Shown here one piece after another: positions 9,072-20,601 of a DNA stretch of 64,000 nt (position 1 is its first letter; each line of letters starts with the position of its first letter). The stretch covers positions 63,266 through 127,265 of the forward strand of contig NZ_MSCI01000002.1 in assembly GCF_002954585.1 (NCBI RefSeq), given 5' to 3'. Made by a program: the position numbers and the translations under genes. Under the pieces are notes generated by a model. That model did no database searches. It had not been told where the DNA came from and saw nothing but the letters and a program-made list of their open reading frames with translations. This DNA is from Vibrio chagasii. Its GTDB lineage: Bacteria; Pseudomonadota; Gammaproteobacteria; Enterobacterales; Vibrionaceae.

Positions 9072-9091
9072 ATGTAATTAAAGTATTACAT
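9072..9091. promoter_or_regulatory. Inverted repeat upstream of apaGH
   Basis: ATGTAAT (9072-9078) and ATTACAT (9085-9091) are perfect inverted arms around 6 bp. They sit between the rsmA terminator and apaG. A minus-strand TATATC (9062-9067) could be the -10. A protein-binding site or promoter element for apaGH is inferred. Confidence 0.4.
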
Positions 9092-9127
9092 AAAAAAGGC
9101 TCCTAACCGAAGTGTAGGAGCCTTTTT
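9092..9127 (-). terminator. Intrinsic terminator after rsmA
   Basis: On the minus strand AAAAAGGCTCCTA and TAGGAGCCTTTTTT flank a 9-nt loop with CTTCGG-like sequence, immediately downstream of the rsmA stop. It should end the lptD-surA-pdxA-rsmA transcript before apaG. Confidence 0.85.
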
Positions 9128-9130
9128 ATT

Positions 9131-9946
9131 TTATTTGTCAGCGTTGTGGTTGTCGTGCAACCAGTTCGCCATATCGACAAACTGTTCGAGCGTTAGGTTC
9201 TCAGGACGCATGCTTGGGTTGATGCCAAGCTCTTCTAATACGTCCTTATCAATCAGACTCTTGTAGCAGTTGCGAACTGTTTTGCGACGTTGGTTAAAAC
9301 CTTCACGACATACACGATCTAGCCATTTTAGGTCTTTAGCCGGGTAAGGCAGCACTTCGTATGGCTGAAGACGCACAACGGCAGAGTCTACCTTCGGTGG
9401 CGGAACGAAAGCCGTTGGTGGTACTTCTAGTACTGGTGTGACTTTACAGTAATATTGAGCCATTACCGTCAGACGACCGTATGCTTTGCTACCAGGACCT
9501 GCAGCTAGGCGGTTCACCACTTCTTTTTGTAGCATAAAGTGCATATCTTTAATGTCTTTATGGAATTCAAAAAGGTGGAACATCAGCGGCGTCGAGATGT
9601 TGTAAGGCAAGTTACCAAAGATGCGAAGCTTGTTGTTTGGTTTAACAAGTTGCTCGAAGTCGAACTTCATCGCATCACCTTCGTGGATCGTCAGCTTATC
9701 AGCTAGATCCGGGTGGTTACGAAGACGTTCGGCAAGGTCTCTATCCAATTCGATAACAGTAAATTTATCGACAAGCTTACCTACCGGCTCAGTAATTGCG
9801 CCAAGGCCTGGACCGATTTCTACTAGGTTTTGACCTGGTAGTGGGTTAATGCTCGATACGATGCCATCAATAATGTATGGATCGTTAAGGAAGTTTTGAC
9901 CAAAACGTTTACGCGCTTTGTGTCCTAAGTGGACATCATTTCTCAT
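9131..9946 (-). CDS. rsmA: 16S rRNA dimethyladenosine transferase (KsgA)
   Basis: RsmA dimethylates A1518 and A1519 of 16S rRNA with SAM during 30S maturation. The 271-aa protein carries the SAM motif [39 protein letters not shown] and the catalytic [12 protein letters not shown] (NLPY). RRKTVRN-type C-terminal residues are present. Its ATG overlaps the pdxA stop in an ATGA junction (9943-9946), so the two are translationally coupled. A terminator directly follows. Confidence 0.97.
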   Translation of the reverse strand: MRNDVHLGHKARKRFGQNFLNDPYIIDGIVSSINPLPGQNLVEIGPGLGAITEPVGKLVDKFTVIELDRDLAERLRNHPDLADKLTIHEGDAMKFDFEQLVKPNNKLRIFGNLPYNISTPLMFHLFEFHKDIKDMHFMLQKEVVNRLAAGPGSKAYGRLTVMAQYYCKVTPVLEVPPTAFVPPPKVDSAVVRLQPYEVLPYPAKDLKWLDRVCREGFNQRRKTVRNCYKSLIDKDVLEELGINPSMRPENLTLEQFVDMANWLHDNHNADK

Positions 9947-10932
9947 TGCTTTTTCTCTACTAATTCAATGGCGTGCGTGAGCGCTGTTCTAAAGCTCCCT
10001 GTATCGGCTTGGCCTTTCCCGGCCAAGTCTAAGGCGGTACCGTGGTCGACTGATGTACGAATAAACGGCAAGCCAAGCGTGATGTTCACTGAGCGACCAA
10101 ACCCTTTGTATTTCAATACCGGGAGTACTTGGTCGTGATACATACCTAAAACAGCATCTGCATCTTGCAAATATTTTTCATTAAAGATGGTATCTGCTGG
10201 CAAAGGGCCAACCAAATTAATCCCATCTTTTTGACGAATTTTTTCTAGCGTCGGGGTGATAGTTTCGATCTCTTCACGCCCTAAACAACCATCTTCACCG
10301 GCATGTGGATTCAAACCACATACGTAGATAGTTGGTTTCTCAATCGCAAATTTTTCGACCAAATCTTTATTCAGAATCGCAATGATTTGCTCTAATCTGT
10401 CTTCAGTCACTGCTTGAGATACATCAGCTAGTGGGATATGTGTTGTTACTAATGCAACACGCAGCCCTTCTGTTGCCAACATCATTACCACAAGTGGCGT
10501 ATTGGACTTCTCTGCAAAGAACTCGGTATGGCCGCTAAAAGCAACGCCAGCTCGGTTAATTACACCCTTGTGAACAGGGCCGGTGACAATAGCATCAAAT
10601 TCATCATTCATACAGCCAATTGCTGCGGTTTCTAAAGTATTTAATACGTAATGACCATTAGCTTCGTTAAGTTGGCCTGCAACAGCGCTTTGAGCAAGTG
10701 GAATGTGTTTCACAACCAGTGTGCCAGAGCGTTGTGGCTGCTTTGGTGCAGCTGCGTCGTAATCTAACAACTCTACTTCAATACCCAGCAGTTCAGCACG
10801 TTCCGCCAGTAGGTTTTTATCTGCACAAACCACAAGTTGGTGAGGCCAGCTTTCTTGGGATAGAGCCAGCGTCAAATCTGGGCCTATCCCGGCCGGTTCA
10901 CCTGCAGTAATGACAATACGTTTAGTTGTCAT
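9943..10932 (-). CDS. pdxA: 4-hydroxythreonine-4-phosphate dehydrogenase
   Basis: PdxA oxidises 4-phosphohydroxy-L-threonine in pyridoxal phosphate synthesis. With the start at 10932 the protein is 329 aa, the same as E. coli. It begins [20 protein letters not shown]. Metal-binding histidines appear in [13 protein letters not shown] with SGHTEFFA, and in [28 protein letters not shown] is the family signature. The start overlaps the surA end by 11 bp. An ATG 9 bp earlier (10941) and a more distant one at 10965 are possible but would extend the overlap. Confidence 0.96.
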   Translation of the reverse strand: MTTKRIVITAGEPAGIGPDLTLALSQESWPHQLVVCADKNLLAERAELLGIEVELLDYDAAAPKQPQRSGTLVVKHIPLAQSAVAGQLNEANGHYVLNTLETAAIGCMNDEFDAIVTGPVHKGVINRAGVAFSGHTEFFAEKSNTPLVVMMLATEGLRVALVTTHIPLADVSQAVTEDRLEQIIAILNKDLVEKFAIEKPTIYVCGLNPHAGEDGCLGREEIETITPTLEKIRQKDGINLVGPLPADTIFNEKYLQDADAVLGMYHDQVLPVLKYKGFGRSVNITLGLPFIRTSVDHGTALDLAGKGQADTGSFRTALTHAIELVEKKQ

Positions 10933-12217
10933 CTTGGTCATCCTCAACCATTTCAACAAAGGCACTCGCTCTTATTTCTTGGAGCCAAGCTCCTGCTTCT
11001 TCGTTGAACTTACGATTAAATAAAATTTGGTAAGCTTTGTTTTTCAAAGCGGAATCTGTGCGGTCGACTTCACGACGGTCCAGTACTTCGACAATGTGCC
11101 AGCCATGAACGGTTTTAAATGGCGCACTGATTTTACCTTCCGGCAGTGTTTCTACTTGGTGTTTGAACTCAGGAACATATAAGTCAGGTGTTTGATAGCC
11201 CAGTTCGCCACCTTGAACGGCTGAGCCAGGGTCTTGGCTGTATTGCTGAGCCAGGTCATCAAAGCTTGCTTCACCGGCGTTTACACGACGCGTGATCTCT
11301 TCAAGCTGTTCTTTAGCACCGTCATCGCTTAAGATTACGGTTGGTTTTATCAAGATATGACGAGCATTCACTTCAGTAACGGCTACGGTTTCCAAGCCTT
11401 TCACATCTTCAATTTTTAGAATGTGGAAGCCGACACCACTGCGGAAAGGACCAATGATGCTGCCTTTATTTTGCATTTTTATTTGGTCTGCAAAGATAGT
11501 TGGCATCTCTTCTTTACGCATCCAACCCCAATCACCACCTTGTAGGGCTTTAGGGCCTTTAGAGTAAGTATAAGCCATGGTGCTGAAGTCTTTACCTGAG
11601 TTAAGCTCTTCTACAAGTTCTTTTGCTTGAGCTTCTAGCTCTTCTTTGGTTTGGTCATCGTTGAAACGAAGTTGAATGTGCCCAATCTTGTATTGAACTG
11701 TCGCATTCGTCTCTTGAGCAAGAATATCCGCTAGGTTATCTACTTCTGCTGGAAGAATATTGATACGACGACGAACAAGCGCGTTACGAGCTTCACTTGC
11801 CGCGATCTCTTTTCTTACTTGCTCGCGAAACGCGTTGTAGCTCAGACCTTCTTCTGCAACCGATGCGGTGAGTTGATCTACGGTCTGGTTGTTGTCTTTG
11901 GCGATGCCTTCAATCGCTTGATCAAGTCGAGCATCATCAATACGAACACCGATACGCTCTGCTTCTTGAGTTTGGATGGTATCGATAATCAGCTTTTCAA
12001 GTACTTGCTCATCAAGCACGTCTTGAGAGGGTAATGTCTGACCGCTTTTCTTCGCGTTTGCTCGTAGAGTTTTCATCGACGTGTCGATGTCGCTCTGCAA
12101 GATCACGCCTTCATTTACGATCACTCTTACGCTATCGAGCTCAACTGGCGCAGCAAAGCTTGTTGATGCAGTGCAAGCTGCTGCGATAGCGATTAATGTG
12201 TGTTTCCACAATGTCAT
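10922..12217 (-). CDS. surA: Periplasmic peptidyl-prolyl isomerase and chaperone SurA
   Basis: SurA escorts unfolded outer-membrane proteins through the periplasm to the BAM complex. The 431-aa protein starts with a signal peptide ([22 protein letters not shown], cut near APVELD). An N-terminal chaperone domain ([19 protein letters not shown]) is followed by two parvulin domains, roughly residues 175-275 and 285-385 ([24 protein letters not shown]). It lies just after lptD, one of its main clients, and overlaps pdxA. Confidence 0.96.
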   Translation of the reverse strand: MTLWKHTLIAIAAACTASTSFAAPVELDSVRVIVNEGVILQSDIDTSMKTLRANAKKSGQTLPSQDVLDEQVLEKLIIDTIQTQEAERIGVRIDDARLDQAIEGIAKDNNQTVDQLTASVAEEGLSYNAFREQVRKEIAASEARNALVRRRINILPAEVDNLADILAQETNATVQYKIGHIQLRFNDDQTKEELEAQAKELVEELNSGKDFSTMAYTYSKGPKALQGGDWGWMRKEEMPTIFADQIKMQNKGSIIGPFRSGVGFHILKIEDVKGLETVAVTEVNARHILIKPTVILSDDGAKEQLEEITRRVNAGEASFDDLAQQYSQDPGSAVQGGELGYQTPDLYVPEFKHQVETLPEGKISAPFKTVHGWHIVEVLDRREVDRTDSALKNKAYQILFNRKFNEEAGAWLQEIRASAFVEMVEDDQDDN

Positions 12218-12260
12218 GTGTAATCCTTTAAATTTACTGATGTGTTATCAATAAAGAAAA

Positions 12261-14603
12261 TTAGTTATTTAAAAAGAATGGGCGTCCGTAGCTCAAAGAG
12301 TTATCAGAACTGCTTTCTCCAATAGCCCCAGAGTCTGAGCCAAGATTGGTACCGAAGCCAATAATGCCAAAGTTCACGGCGAAGTTATTTTCATAGACAG
12401 GTGTCGCATTTGATGTGTTTATGTAATCGCCTTTCCAACCATTTAGTTGATTGCTGTAGGTAAAGCCGATGTACCAACAATCCGATTTGTAATTGAGTCG
12501 AGCTAACCACTCCAGCTCTTCTTTTGTGGTTAAATCATAAAAGTATTGGGCACTTGCATTCCATTTAGGCGAAATCTGGTAAGCACCGAGTAAGCCTGCT
12601 TGAGAAATACCATCTTTAGTCATGGAACCAACATCAAAGTCAACAGTATCCTCAATGTACTCTTTAGTTACATAGCGGTAGTTAGTCTGAATGTAGCCAT
12701 CGGCAAAACGGTATTCAATGGTGCTATTGGCGAGTTGCATTGCTGATGTGTCAACATCGTACTGCACACCACCATGGTAGAATAGGTAGTCATCATAGTT
12801 AAAGTCTGCCTCTATTGCCCAAGATGAGTAGTTTGAGTCTTTATCAGGCTCATTGATGTGTAATTTTTGCTTGGTCTCTTTATCGATATAAAAAATCTGG
12901 CCGAAAGAAATATTGAGACGTTCCTTATATTCATCATCAAAGAAACGAGATGAGGCGCCATAGCTTACTTGATTTGCTGCAGCAATACGGTCTACACCAC
13001 TGTATTTTCGACTTCTAAATAAGCCGTAATAGTCGGTTTGTAATAGTGTCGTGTCGTATAGGCCAATATTGTTTTGGTCTTTATCTGGGACATATAAATA
13101 CTGAACCTGTGGCTCGAGTGTTTGAGTGTAGTTACCAACAATAGTGGTACCACGTTCAAGAACGATACCAGCATGACTTCGAAACTCAGGGATAACTCGA
13201 CTTACCGATTCTTCTAAATCTTTGTATTCGTCAATTGTTGTATCAACGCCATGAAGATCTTGCTGGTAGTAAGTGCCAAGAAGCCTTGCTTCTGTTGTCC
13301 AAGTCCCCCAAGTATTTCCTATCGGTATGGTAAACCCTGGTTCAACATGGACACGAGTCGCAGATGGTTTGCCTTTTGCGTCAGTGTCAAATAGTGAAAC
13401 ATGACTGATCATGTCAAAGTCCAAGTATTCCATAACCTTTGGGGCATAGTAATCATACTCAACTTGTGGCATTAGTCGGTAGGGCTGGTTGTAGTCAGAT
13501 AAAACTTGAAAATCTCGCACGAGTACAGATGCGTTCCAGTTTTGAGAACGGTAGGTTGCTTTACCTTCTTGTAGTAATTGACCGTCTTCACGTTTACCAA
13601 TGCTACTTGAGCTAAGATCGGTGAAGTAATCATTGTCACTGACTTTTGAGTAGTCTGTCTCAAATAACCATGCTTCTTTGAAGATGCCTGTGTGCTGCCA
13701 TTGTGTTCCCCAGCGGTCACTTTTATCTCTAAATTTCTTATCGTCGGGCAGGTACTCTGACTTTATGTTGCCTGAGCCTAAATCGCTTAGGTAACGGAAC
13801 TTACTGTTTAGTTGTGTGCCGCGCTTTTCCATGTACTTCAAAGTTGTTTCTAAATCGTAGTTTGGTGCCAAGTTCCAATACACTGGGATCTCAGTTTCAA
13901 AACCATCTTTTGAACCGTACGACACGGTTGGGTACAGGAAACCTGTCTTACGAGTATCACCAATAGGGACGGTTAGGTAAGGTAGGTAAAATACAGGGAC
14001 ACTTTGAATTTCAAAGCGAGGGTTATAAAAAGTGGCTTGTTCTTCATTTTGGTCAACATCGATACTCGATGCCCTCAGACGCCAAGCGTTATCACCAATA
14101 GGACAAGAGGTGATCGAGCCGTCTTCGATTTCATAAACCGCTTTGCCTGTTTTTGCGATATAAACGGCCTCACCACGGCCTGGTTCACAAAGAAATTCGT
14201 AGTCGGTGTTTTCTAGCGTCATTTCATCAGTAGTCAGATTATTAGTTGCTCTGTCCGATATTGATTTAATTTGACCATCACTAAAGTTAACGTTGCCTTC
14301 AGCTACAACGATGTTTTCTTGCTGGTGCAGAGTTACGTTATCAGCAAGGATGGTCTTGTTTCCTTGCGTAACTTTTACGTCACCTGAATATATTGCCTTG
14401 TCACCATTGATAGCCTCTAAGCGATCGGACTCAACATGAGCGGGTAGTTGAGTCTCGTTTTCTGCAGCGGGCTCGATCAAGCATTGATCTATAGAGGGCA
14501 TTTCCTGCACACTACTATCGGTTATTGTTTCAGCTTGAGTTGTCGACACGTATAACGCCGTACTTATAGACGCGGCTAACAAGGTGCGGGAAAAAGATTG
14601 CAT
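12261..14603 (-). CDS. lptD: LPS assembly outer-membrane protein LptD
   Basis: LptD, with LptE, inserts lipopolysaccharide into the outer leaflet. The 780-aa protein has a signal peptide (cut near TTQAE), an OstA/LptA-like jellyroll (about residues 55-200; [21 protein letters not shown]), and then the 26-strand barrel with conserved [23 protein letters not shown]. Its four cysteines are C41, C139, C167 and C709. E. coli has two N-terminal and two adjacent C-terminal cysteines, so here the second C-terminal cysteine is absent and an extra N-terminal one is present. It is the first gene of lptD-surA-pdxA-rsmA, 43 bp before surA. Confidence 0.95.
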   Translation of the reverse strand: MQSFSRTLLAASISTALYVSTTQAETITDSSVQEMPSIDQCLIEPAAENETQLPAHVESDRLEAINGDKAIYSGDVKVTQGNKTILADNVTLHQQENIVVAEGNVNFSDGQIKSISDRATNNLTTDEMTLENTDYEFLCEPGRGEAVYIAKTGKAVYEIEDGSITSCPIGDNAWRLRASSIDVDQNEEQATFYNPRFEIQSVPVFYLPYLTVPIGDTRKTGFLYPTVSYGSKDGFETEIPVYWNLAPNYDLETTLKYMEKRGTQLNSKFRYLSDLGSGNIKSEYLPDDKKFRDKSDRWGTQWQHTGIFKEAWLFETDYSKVSDNDYFTDLSSSSIGKREDGQLLQEGKATYRSQNWNASVLVRDFQVLSDYNQPYRLMPQVEYDYYAPKVMEYLDFDMISHVSLFDTDAKGKPSATRVHVEPGFTIPIGNTWGTWTTEARLLGTYYQQDLHGVDTTIDEYKDLEESVSRVIPEFRSHAGIVLERGTTIVGNYTQTLEPQVQYLYVPDKDQNNIGLYDTTLLQTDYYGLFRSRKYSGVDRIAAANQVSYGASSRFFDDEYKERLNISFGQIFYIDKETKQKLHINEPDKDSNYSSWAIEADFNYDDYLFYHGGVQYDVDTSAMQLANSTIEYRFADGYIQTNYRYVTKEYIEDTVDFDVGSMTKDGISQAGLLGAYQISPKWNASAQYFYDLTTKEELEWLARLNYKSDCWYIGFTYSNQLNGWKGDYINTSNATPVYENNFAVNFGIIGFGTNLGSDSGAIGESSSDNSLSYGRPFFLNN

Positions 14604-14752
14604 GAAGTTGAACTATCCTGTGTCACTAGATGAAGGGTTGATCTAGTATCAATCCAATAAATAAAGCATTTTCCTTATGATAAAGGAAATATTAGCATTC
14701 AGCATCATCAGACAGCATTACTCAGATAAAATTCATAGATAGAGAACACATA

Positions 14753-15607
14753 ATGCAAATATTTGGCAAAATTTTGGGCGCTTTCTTTGGCTTTCTGTTT
14801 GGAGGGCCACTTGGTTTAGTTTTTGGCCTATTTTTAGGACACCAATTCGATAAAGCTCGCCGATTGAACCAATCTGGGTTTAATACCTCTGGTTTTGGGC
14901 GTGGGCCCAACCAAGCTGAAAGACAAAATGAGTTTTTCAAATCTGCATTTGCGGTTATGGGACATGTTGCTAAAGCGAAAGGCCAAGTAACTCGCGAAGA
15001 GATTCAACTGGCTTCTACTATGATGGAGCGTATGAATCTTCATGGTGAACAACGCAGAGCGGCGCAAGATGCATTCCGCAAAGGGAAAGAGAGCGACTTC
15101 CCGTTAAATGATGTCCTTGAACGAGTCAAAATCTCATCGGGTGGACGTTTTGACCTTCTTCAGTTCTTTCTAGAGCTGCAAGTATCAGCTGCATTCGCTG
15201 ATGGAAGCCTGCACCCAAGTGAACGTCAGGTTCTTCATAAGATTGCTCAAGGTCTTGGCTTTTCTGCAGAGCAACTTGAGCGCCGTTTACAGATGCAAGA
15301 GGCGGCATTCCGTTTCCAGCAACAGGGTGGAAGTTTCGGTGGTGGTCATCATCAAGGGCAGTCGTCAGGTTGGCAACAAGCATCACAACAGAACCAGTTG
15401 GCCGACGCGTTTAAAGTGTTAGGTGTTAGCGAGAACGCGGAAGGCAAAGAAGTCAAAAAGGCCTACCGTAAGCTGATGAATGAGCACCACCCAGATAAAC
15501 TGATGGCGAAAGGTCTACCGCCAGAAATGATGAACGTTGCGAAAGAGAAATCACAAGAAATTCAGAATGCTTACGACCTCATTAAGAAGGTCAAAGGATT
15601 TAAGTAA
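14753..15607 (+). CDS. djlA: Membrane-anchored co-chaperone DjlA
   Basis: DjlA is a DnaK co-chaperone anchored in the inner membrane. The 284-aa protein has an N-terminal glycine-patterned transmembrane helix (KILGAFFGFLFGGPLGLVFGLFLGH-like, residues 4-28), a TerB-like helical domain (about 60-185), a Gln/Gly-rich linker, and a C-terminal J domain with HHPDKLMAKGLP carrying the essential HPD. It is divergent from lptD as in E. coli. A strong terminator follows at 15616-15649. Confidence 0.95.
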   Translation: MQIFGKILGAFFGFLFGGPLGLVFGLFLGHQFDKARRLNQSGFNTSGFGRGPNQAERQNEFFKSAFAVMGHVAKAKGQVTREEIQLASTMMERMNLHGEQRRAAQDAFRKGKESDFPLNDVLERVKISSGGRFDLLQFFLELQVSAAFADGSLHPSERQVLHKIAQGLGFSAEQLERRLQMQEAAFRFQQQGGSFGGGHHQGQSSGWQQASQQNQLADAFKVLGVSENAEGKEVKKAYRKLMNEHHPDKLMAKGLPPEMMNVAKEKSQEIQNAYDLIKKVKGFK

Positions 15608-15615
15608 TCGGATAC

Positions 15616-15649
15616 AAAGCCGAGTAATGATAAGAGATTACTCGGCTTT
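15616..15649 (+). terminator. Intrinsic terminator of djlA
   Basis: AAAGCCGAGTAAT and ATTACTCGGCTTT form a 13-bp perfect stem with an 8-nt loop, 8 bp after the djlA stop. Its T-tract is short, so partial read-through into the next gene is possible. Confidence 0.75.
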
Positions 15650-15668
15650 GTTATTTAAAGGAATAAAT

Positions 15669-16214
15669 ATGACTATCAGTTATCGAGACGTTCTAGACTT
15701 TTGGTTTGACGAGTTAACACCAAAGGACTGGTTTACTGGCGGTGAATACATTGATGCTTTGATTAAAGAGCGATTCTCAGATTTACATCAAGCCGCGATT
15801 CAGGGAGAGCTGTTTGAATGGCGCCAAACGGCACAAGGGCGCTTAGCTGAGATTATTGTACTGGACCAGTTTTCAAGAAACATCGGGAGAAATAGCTCTG
15901 CTGCATTTGCAGCTGACCCTATGACGCTAGCATTGGCGCAGGAAGCGGTAGCTGGTGGTTTTGACCATCAACTCAGCCAACAAGAAAAAAGCTTTCTATA
16001 CATGCCTTACATGCATAGCGAGTCACTGTTAATTCATGAGCAGGCGGTTGGTTTGTTTTCTCAAACGGGCTTAGAAAATAATCTTGATTTTGAGTTTAAG
16101 CACAAGGTTATCATTGAGCGTTTTGGTCGTTATCCGCATCGTAATGAAGTGTTAGGAAGAGCATCAACGCCTGAAGAAGTTGAATTCTTGCAGCAGCCTG
16201 GTTCAAGTTTCTAG
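15669..16214 (+). CDS. DUF924 family protein
   Basis: The 181-aa protein matches the DUF924 family (TPR-like helical fold) of unknown function. Signature segments are VLDFWFDELTPKDWFTGG at the N-terminus, LAEIIVLDQFSRNIGRNSSAAFAADP in the middle, FLYMPYMHSESL and FGRYPHRNEVLGR near the end. I start it at ATG 15669, which gives the family N-terminus; the open frame upstream runs back through the djlA 3' end and is not coding. It ends at the hairpin 16242-16279. Confidence 0.9.
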   Translation: MTISYRDVLDFWFDELTPKDWFTGGEYIDALIKERFSDLHQAAIQGELFEWRQTAQGRLAEIIVLDQFSRNIGRNSSAAFAADPMTLALAQEAVAGGFDHQLSQQEKSFLYMPYMHSESLLIHEQAVGLFSQTGLENNLDFEFKHKVIIERFGRYPHRNEVLGRASTPEEVEFLQQPGSSF

Positions 16215-16241
16215 CTCTAGAACACACTCAAAAAGATGAAG

Positions 16242-16279
16242 AGAGGCTAGGGGTTAATAAACCATTAGCCTCTTTTTTG
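16242..16279 (+). terminator. Intrinsic terminator of the DUF924 gene
   Basis: AGAGGCTA (16242-16249) pairs with TAGCCTCT (16266-16273), with a GGTT/AACC inner stem and a following T-run. It lies between convergent genes and may also serve the DUF547 gene. Confidence 0.82.
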
Positions 16280-16306
16280 TTTTAGTTGTGGGCAACTGGT
16301 AGCAAG

Positions 16307-17089
16307 CTATTTTGCTTGGTTGAGTGACCAGTCGTAGTCATAGCTGATTTTGTCGGTATTCTTTACAGGCTGAGTTCGATATTGGTTTAGATGTTTAATG
16401 AGCTGTTCTCTGTTACCAAAATCCACTGCGAACCACTCATAAATCGATGATAGTTGAAGCTTATTGTTTTTAATTAGTACGCCTTTATCACTATTAACAA
16501 ACTCAGAGGCTGCTTGTTCCAGTAGAGTTTCAGTGTTGTCAGCTGTAAAAGCTTGAGGCTGAAGGTTTGGACACCCTAAGCTGGCACAGTTTACGGCGTA
16601 ATGTGTACGTGGATCTTGCCATATAGGTCTTAGGATACGGTGCTCAATATCGTTGAGTGTCAGTGACTTACCACTTATGGATACGACATCATCTCCCCAT
16701 GGCCCAAAACTGAATAGGCCGCCGAGCTTAGTGATAGATTTAACTGGGTAGGCATCGAGAATCAAATCAACAGTCACTGCATTGTATAGGTTGATCCAGT
16801 AAGCGTACTGCTCTGCTTTTGAGTATTCGAGTGGGTTTACCTGCTCTAACTGCTTGATGTATTGCTTTAGCTTTGTTTTATCTGTGTTGGTCACTGCTTG
16901 ATAACGAACTAGAGTATTTTGCCCCTGTTTAACCAAATAGCTATCGAGGAATTGCTGCCAGCTTTGATGAGAAACCTGTTCTGAGTTGGCCTCATTGCTT
17001 TGATTCCAGTACGGCCATAGTTCAGATTTTGGTGCCGACCAAGCTAAGGTTGAAAAAAGTAGGCTGATAATAACGAGTAGTTGTTTCAT
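16307..17089 (-). CDS. Secreted DUF547 domain protein
   Basis: The 260-aa protein has a clear signal peptide (MKQLLVIISLLFSTLAWSA, then PKSEL). The rest is a DUF547 domain: YWINLYNAVTVDLILDAYPVKSI, LNDIEHRILRPIWQDPRTHYAVNCASLGCPNLQP and EFVNSDKGV. The Asn-Cys-Ala-Ser-Xaa-Gly-Cys-Pro segment recalls a thiol or peptidase-like centre, but no enzymatic function is established. It is likely periplasmic. The gene is monocistronic and convergent with the DUF924 gene. Confidence 0.88.
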   Translation of the reverse strand: MKQLLVIISLLFSTLAWSAPKSELWPYWNQSNEANSEQVSHQSWQQFLDSYLVKQGQNTLVRYQAVTNTDKTKLKQYIKQLEQVNPLEYSKAEQYAYWINLYNAVTVDLILDAYPVKSITKLGGLFSFGPWGDDVVSISGKSLTLNDIEHRILRPIWQDPRTHYAVNCASLGCPNLQPQAFTADNTETLLEQAASEFVNSDKGVLIKNNKLQLSSIYEWFAVDFGNREQLIKHLNQYRTQPVKNTDKISYDYDWSLNQAK

Positions 17090-17203
17090 GGCATTCTCCT
17101 GATAGCTGACTACTAAGACCTTATGCTTTAAGGTTTTCTTTCATAGCTCGTCAGTTAAATAACAGATCAGAGTTTGGTAGACACTTTAAGCTGAGGCTGA
17201 ACC

Positions 17204-17236
17204 AAATAAAAAAGGTTGGCGTTAAGCCAACCTTTT
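17204..17236 (-). terminator. Intrinsic terminator of leuABCD
   Basis: AAAAGGTTGGC, loop, GCCAACCTTTT with a T-run on the minus strand lies 37 bp past the leuD stop. Confidence 0.88.
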
Positions 17237-17272
17237 CGACCTTTGATACTGCTTTTCTATTGCAAGGCTTCT

Positions 17273-17875
17273 TTATTTTAGGAAGCTTGGAATCTTCTCT
17301 TCATACGCAGAAATCTTATCAGCGTGCTGCAGCGTTAGACCGATATTGTCTAAACCGTTCAGTAGGCAGTGACGACGGAACTCATCAATTTCAAACGAGT
17401 ACTCTTTACCATTTGCGCTTACTTTCATTGCTTCTAGATCAACGGTAACTTCTGCGCCTTCGTTCGCTTCTACGAATTGGAAGATCTCATCCACTTCCTG
17501 ATCTGTTAGGCGAACAGGAACCATTTGGTTGTTGATTGAGTTACCGTAGAAGATGTCTGCAAAGCTTGGCGCAATCATCACTTGGATGCCGTAATCAGCA
17601 AGTGCCCAAGGTGCGTGTTCACGAGATGAGCCACAACCAAAGTTTTCACGAGCAAGTAGGATTGAAGCGCCTTGGTAGCGAGGAGCGTTCATCACGAATT
17701 CTGGGTTTGGTTGTTCGCCCGCATCGTCTAGGAAGCGCCAGTCATGGAATAAGTGTTTACCAAAACCAATGCGGTTCACTTTCTGTAGGAACTGCTTTGG
17801 AATGATCGCATCAGTATCGATGTTGGCCGTATCTAGAGGAACGACTAATCCGGTGTGTTGTTGAAAACCTGACAT
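17273..17875 (-). CDS. leuD: 3-isopropylmalate dehydratase small subunit
   Basis: LeuD is the swivel subunit of isopropylmalate isomerase; with LeuC it converts 2- to 3-isopropylmalate. The 200-aa length is standard. Conserved parts: [41 protein letters not shown] and [16 protein letters not shown]. It lies 14 bp after leuC and is the last gene of the leu operon. Confidence 0.98.
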   Translation of the reverse strand: MSGFQQHTGLVVPLDTANIDTDAIIPKQFLQKVNRIGFGKHLFHDWRFLDDAGEQPNPEFVMNAPRYQGASILLARENFGCGSSREHAPWALADYGIQVMIAPSFADIFYGNSINNQMVPVRLTDQEVDEIFQFVEANEGAEVTVDLEAMKVSANGKEYSFEIDEFRRHCLLNGLDNIGLTLQHADKISAYEEKIPSFLK

Positions 17876-17889
17876 GTTAAATCCTCTAA

Positions 17890-19302
17890 TTAAAGTTCAC
17901 GAATATCGACAAAGTGACCAGCGATCGCTGCGGCTGCAGCCATTGCAGGGCTAACTAGGTGCGTACGACCATCACGGCCTTGGCGACCTTCAAAGTTACG
18001 GTTTGATGTAGACGCGCAGCGCTCTTGTGGACCAAGACGGTCGTTGTTCATTGCAAGACACATAGAACAACCCGGTAGGCGCCACTCAAAACCGGCTTCT
18101 TTGAAGATAACATCCAGGCCCTCTGCTTCAGCTTGAGCTTTTACTTGCTCAGAACCCGGAACGATAAGCGCTTGCACATGTTTTGCTACTTGGCGACCTT
18201 TCGCTACTGCAGCAGCTGCACGCATGTCTTCGATGCGAGAGTTAGTACAAGAGCCAACAAATACTTTATCTACGTTGTAATCTGATAGAGATTTACCCGC
18301 TTCTAAGCCCATATATGCCAATGCTTTTTCAGCTGATGCTTTTTCAACAGGATCTGCGAAGCTTTCTGGTGCTGGGATAGGTGCATCAACAGAGATTACC
18401 TGACCAGGGTTAGTGCCCCAAGTCACTTGTGGTTTGATGTCTGCGGCTTCTAGAGTGACTACAGCATCAAATTCAGCGTCAGCATCGGTTTTTAGTGTGT
18501 TCCAGTATTCAACGGCTGCGTCAAATTCTTCACCTTCTGGAGAGAATTTACGACCTTTGATGTACTCGTAGGTGGTTTCATCCGGTGCAATTAGGCCTGC
18601 TTTAGCGCCCAACTCGATAGCCATGTTACATACCGTCATACGGCCTTCCATTGTCAGGTCGGTAATCGCCTCACCACAGAATTCAACCACGTAGCCAGTA
18701 CCGCCAGCCGCTGTTGTTTTACCGATGATCGCCAACACGATGTCTTTGGCAGTGATGCCTGGAGCAACCTTGCCTTTTACTTCGATCTTCATGGTTTTAG
18801 CGCGAGCCTGTTTTAGCGTTTGAGTCGCTAGCACGTGCTCAACTTCTGAAGTACCGATACCGAATGCTAATGAACCAAATGCACCGTGTGTTGCAGTGTG
18901 CGAGTCACCACAAACGATGGTCATGCCCGGTAGGGTAATGCCTAGCTCTGGGCCCATTACATGCACAATACCTTGGTATTTGTGGTTTAAGTCGTAAAGC
19001 GTTACACCAAACTCTTCACAGTTTTTTGATAGCGTTTCCATTTGGATACGAGCCATCTCGCCAGAAGCATTAATATCTTTGGTTTGAGTCGAAACGTTGT
19101 GATCCATGGTCGCGAAAGTCTTGCCTACTTGGCGAACTTTACGTCCCTTTTCACGCAGGCCATCAAAGGCTTGAGGTGACGTTACTTCGTGGACTAGGTG
19201 ACGGTCGATGTAAAGAATCGGGTTTTCGCCTTCCGCTGCTACTGCAACGTGCGCGTCATAAACTTTTTCGTATAAGGTTTTGGCTTGCTGGTTTGTCGAC
19301 AT
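17890..19302 (-). CDS. leuC: 3-isopropylmalate dehydratase large subunit
   Basis: LeuC carries the [4Fe-4S] cluster of isopropylmalate isomerase. The 470-aa protein has the aconitase signatures [39 protein letters not shown], and the cluster cysteines in [18 protein letters not shown] and [11 protein letters not shown]. It follows leuB after 110 bp, where a short TGGGA/TCCCA hairpin precedes the AGGAAGAAA ribosome site, and precedes leuD by 14 bp. Confidence 0.98.
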   Translation of the reverse strand: MSTNQQAKTLYEKVYDAHVAVAAEGENPILYIDRHLVHEVTSPQAFDGLREKGRKVRQVGKTFATMDHNVSTQTKDINASGEMARIQMETLSKNCEEFGVTLYDLNHKYQGIVHVMGPELGITLPGMTIVCGDSHTATHGAFGSLAFGIGTSEVEHVLATQTLKQARAKTMKIEVKGKVAPGITAKDIVLAIIGKTTAAGGTGYVVEFCGEAITDLTMEGRMTVCNMAIELGAKAGLIAPDETTYEYIKGRKFSPEGEEFDAAVEYWNTLKTDADAEFDAVVTLEAADIKPQVTWGTNPGQVISVDAPIPAPESFADPVEKASAEKALAYMGLEAGKSLSDYNVDKVFVGSCTNSRIEDMRAAAAVAKGRQVAKHVQALIVPGSEQVKAQAEAEGLDVIFKEAGFEWRLPGCSMCLAMNNDRLGPQERCASTSNRNFEGRQGRDGRTHLVSPAMAAAAAIAGHFVDIREL

Positions 19303-19412
19303 AGCTTTTCTTCCTTGGGAGCATCAGTCCCAGTGTTTGTTTCTAGCTAAGTCACGCACTTTGGATGACTTGGCTTGATATTATTCTTATGTACTTGCTT
19401 AGAGCGTTACGC

Positions 19413-20513
<1,101 letters not shown>

Positions 20514-20556
20514 TTAATTCTTGTTACTGAGCTATTTGGCTCGTTTTAAATTTTGT

Positions 20557-20597
20557 CCCTAAAGCCAATAACATCGACTCTAGGGCTCTGTTATTGG
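20557..20597 (-). ncRNA. Alternative RNA hairpins in the leuA-leuB spacer
   Basis: In the mRNA, CCAATAACA (20589-20597) pairs perfectly with TGTTATTGG (20565-20573). CCCTAGAG from its loop (20578-20585) can pair with CTTTAGGG (20557-20564), which directly follows the second arm, by eight pairs including one G-U. No base lies between the second arm and CTTTAGGG, so both stems can hardly form together, as in a two-state switch. No U-tract follows. Function unknown. Confidence 0.4.
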
Positions 20598-20601
20598 GTT
20601 C

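Noticed and set aside
14604..14752. Sigma-E promoter for lptD
   Set aside because: A minus-strand TCTGA occurs, but no GGAACTT-like -35 lies at the right distance.
20557..20597. H-type pseudoknot in the leuA-leuB spacer
   Set aside because: The topology fits on paper, but no loop base would remain to cross the 9-bp stem. Alternative hairpins are the more feasible reading.
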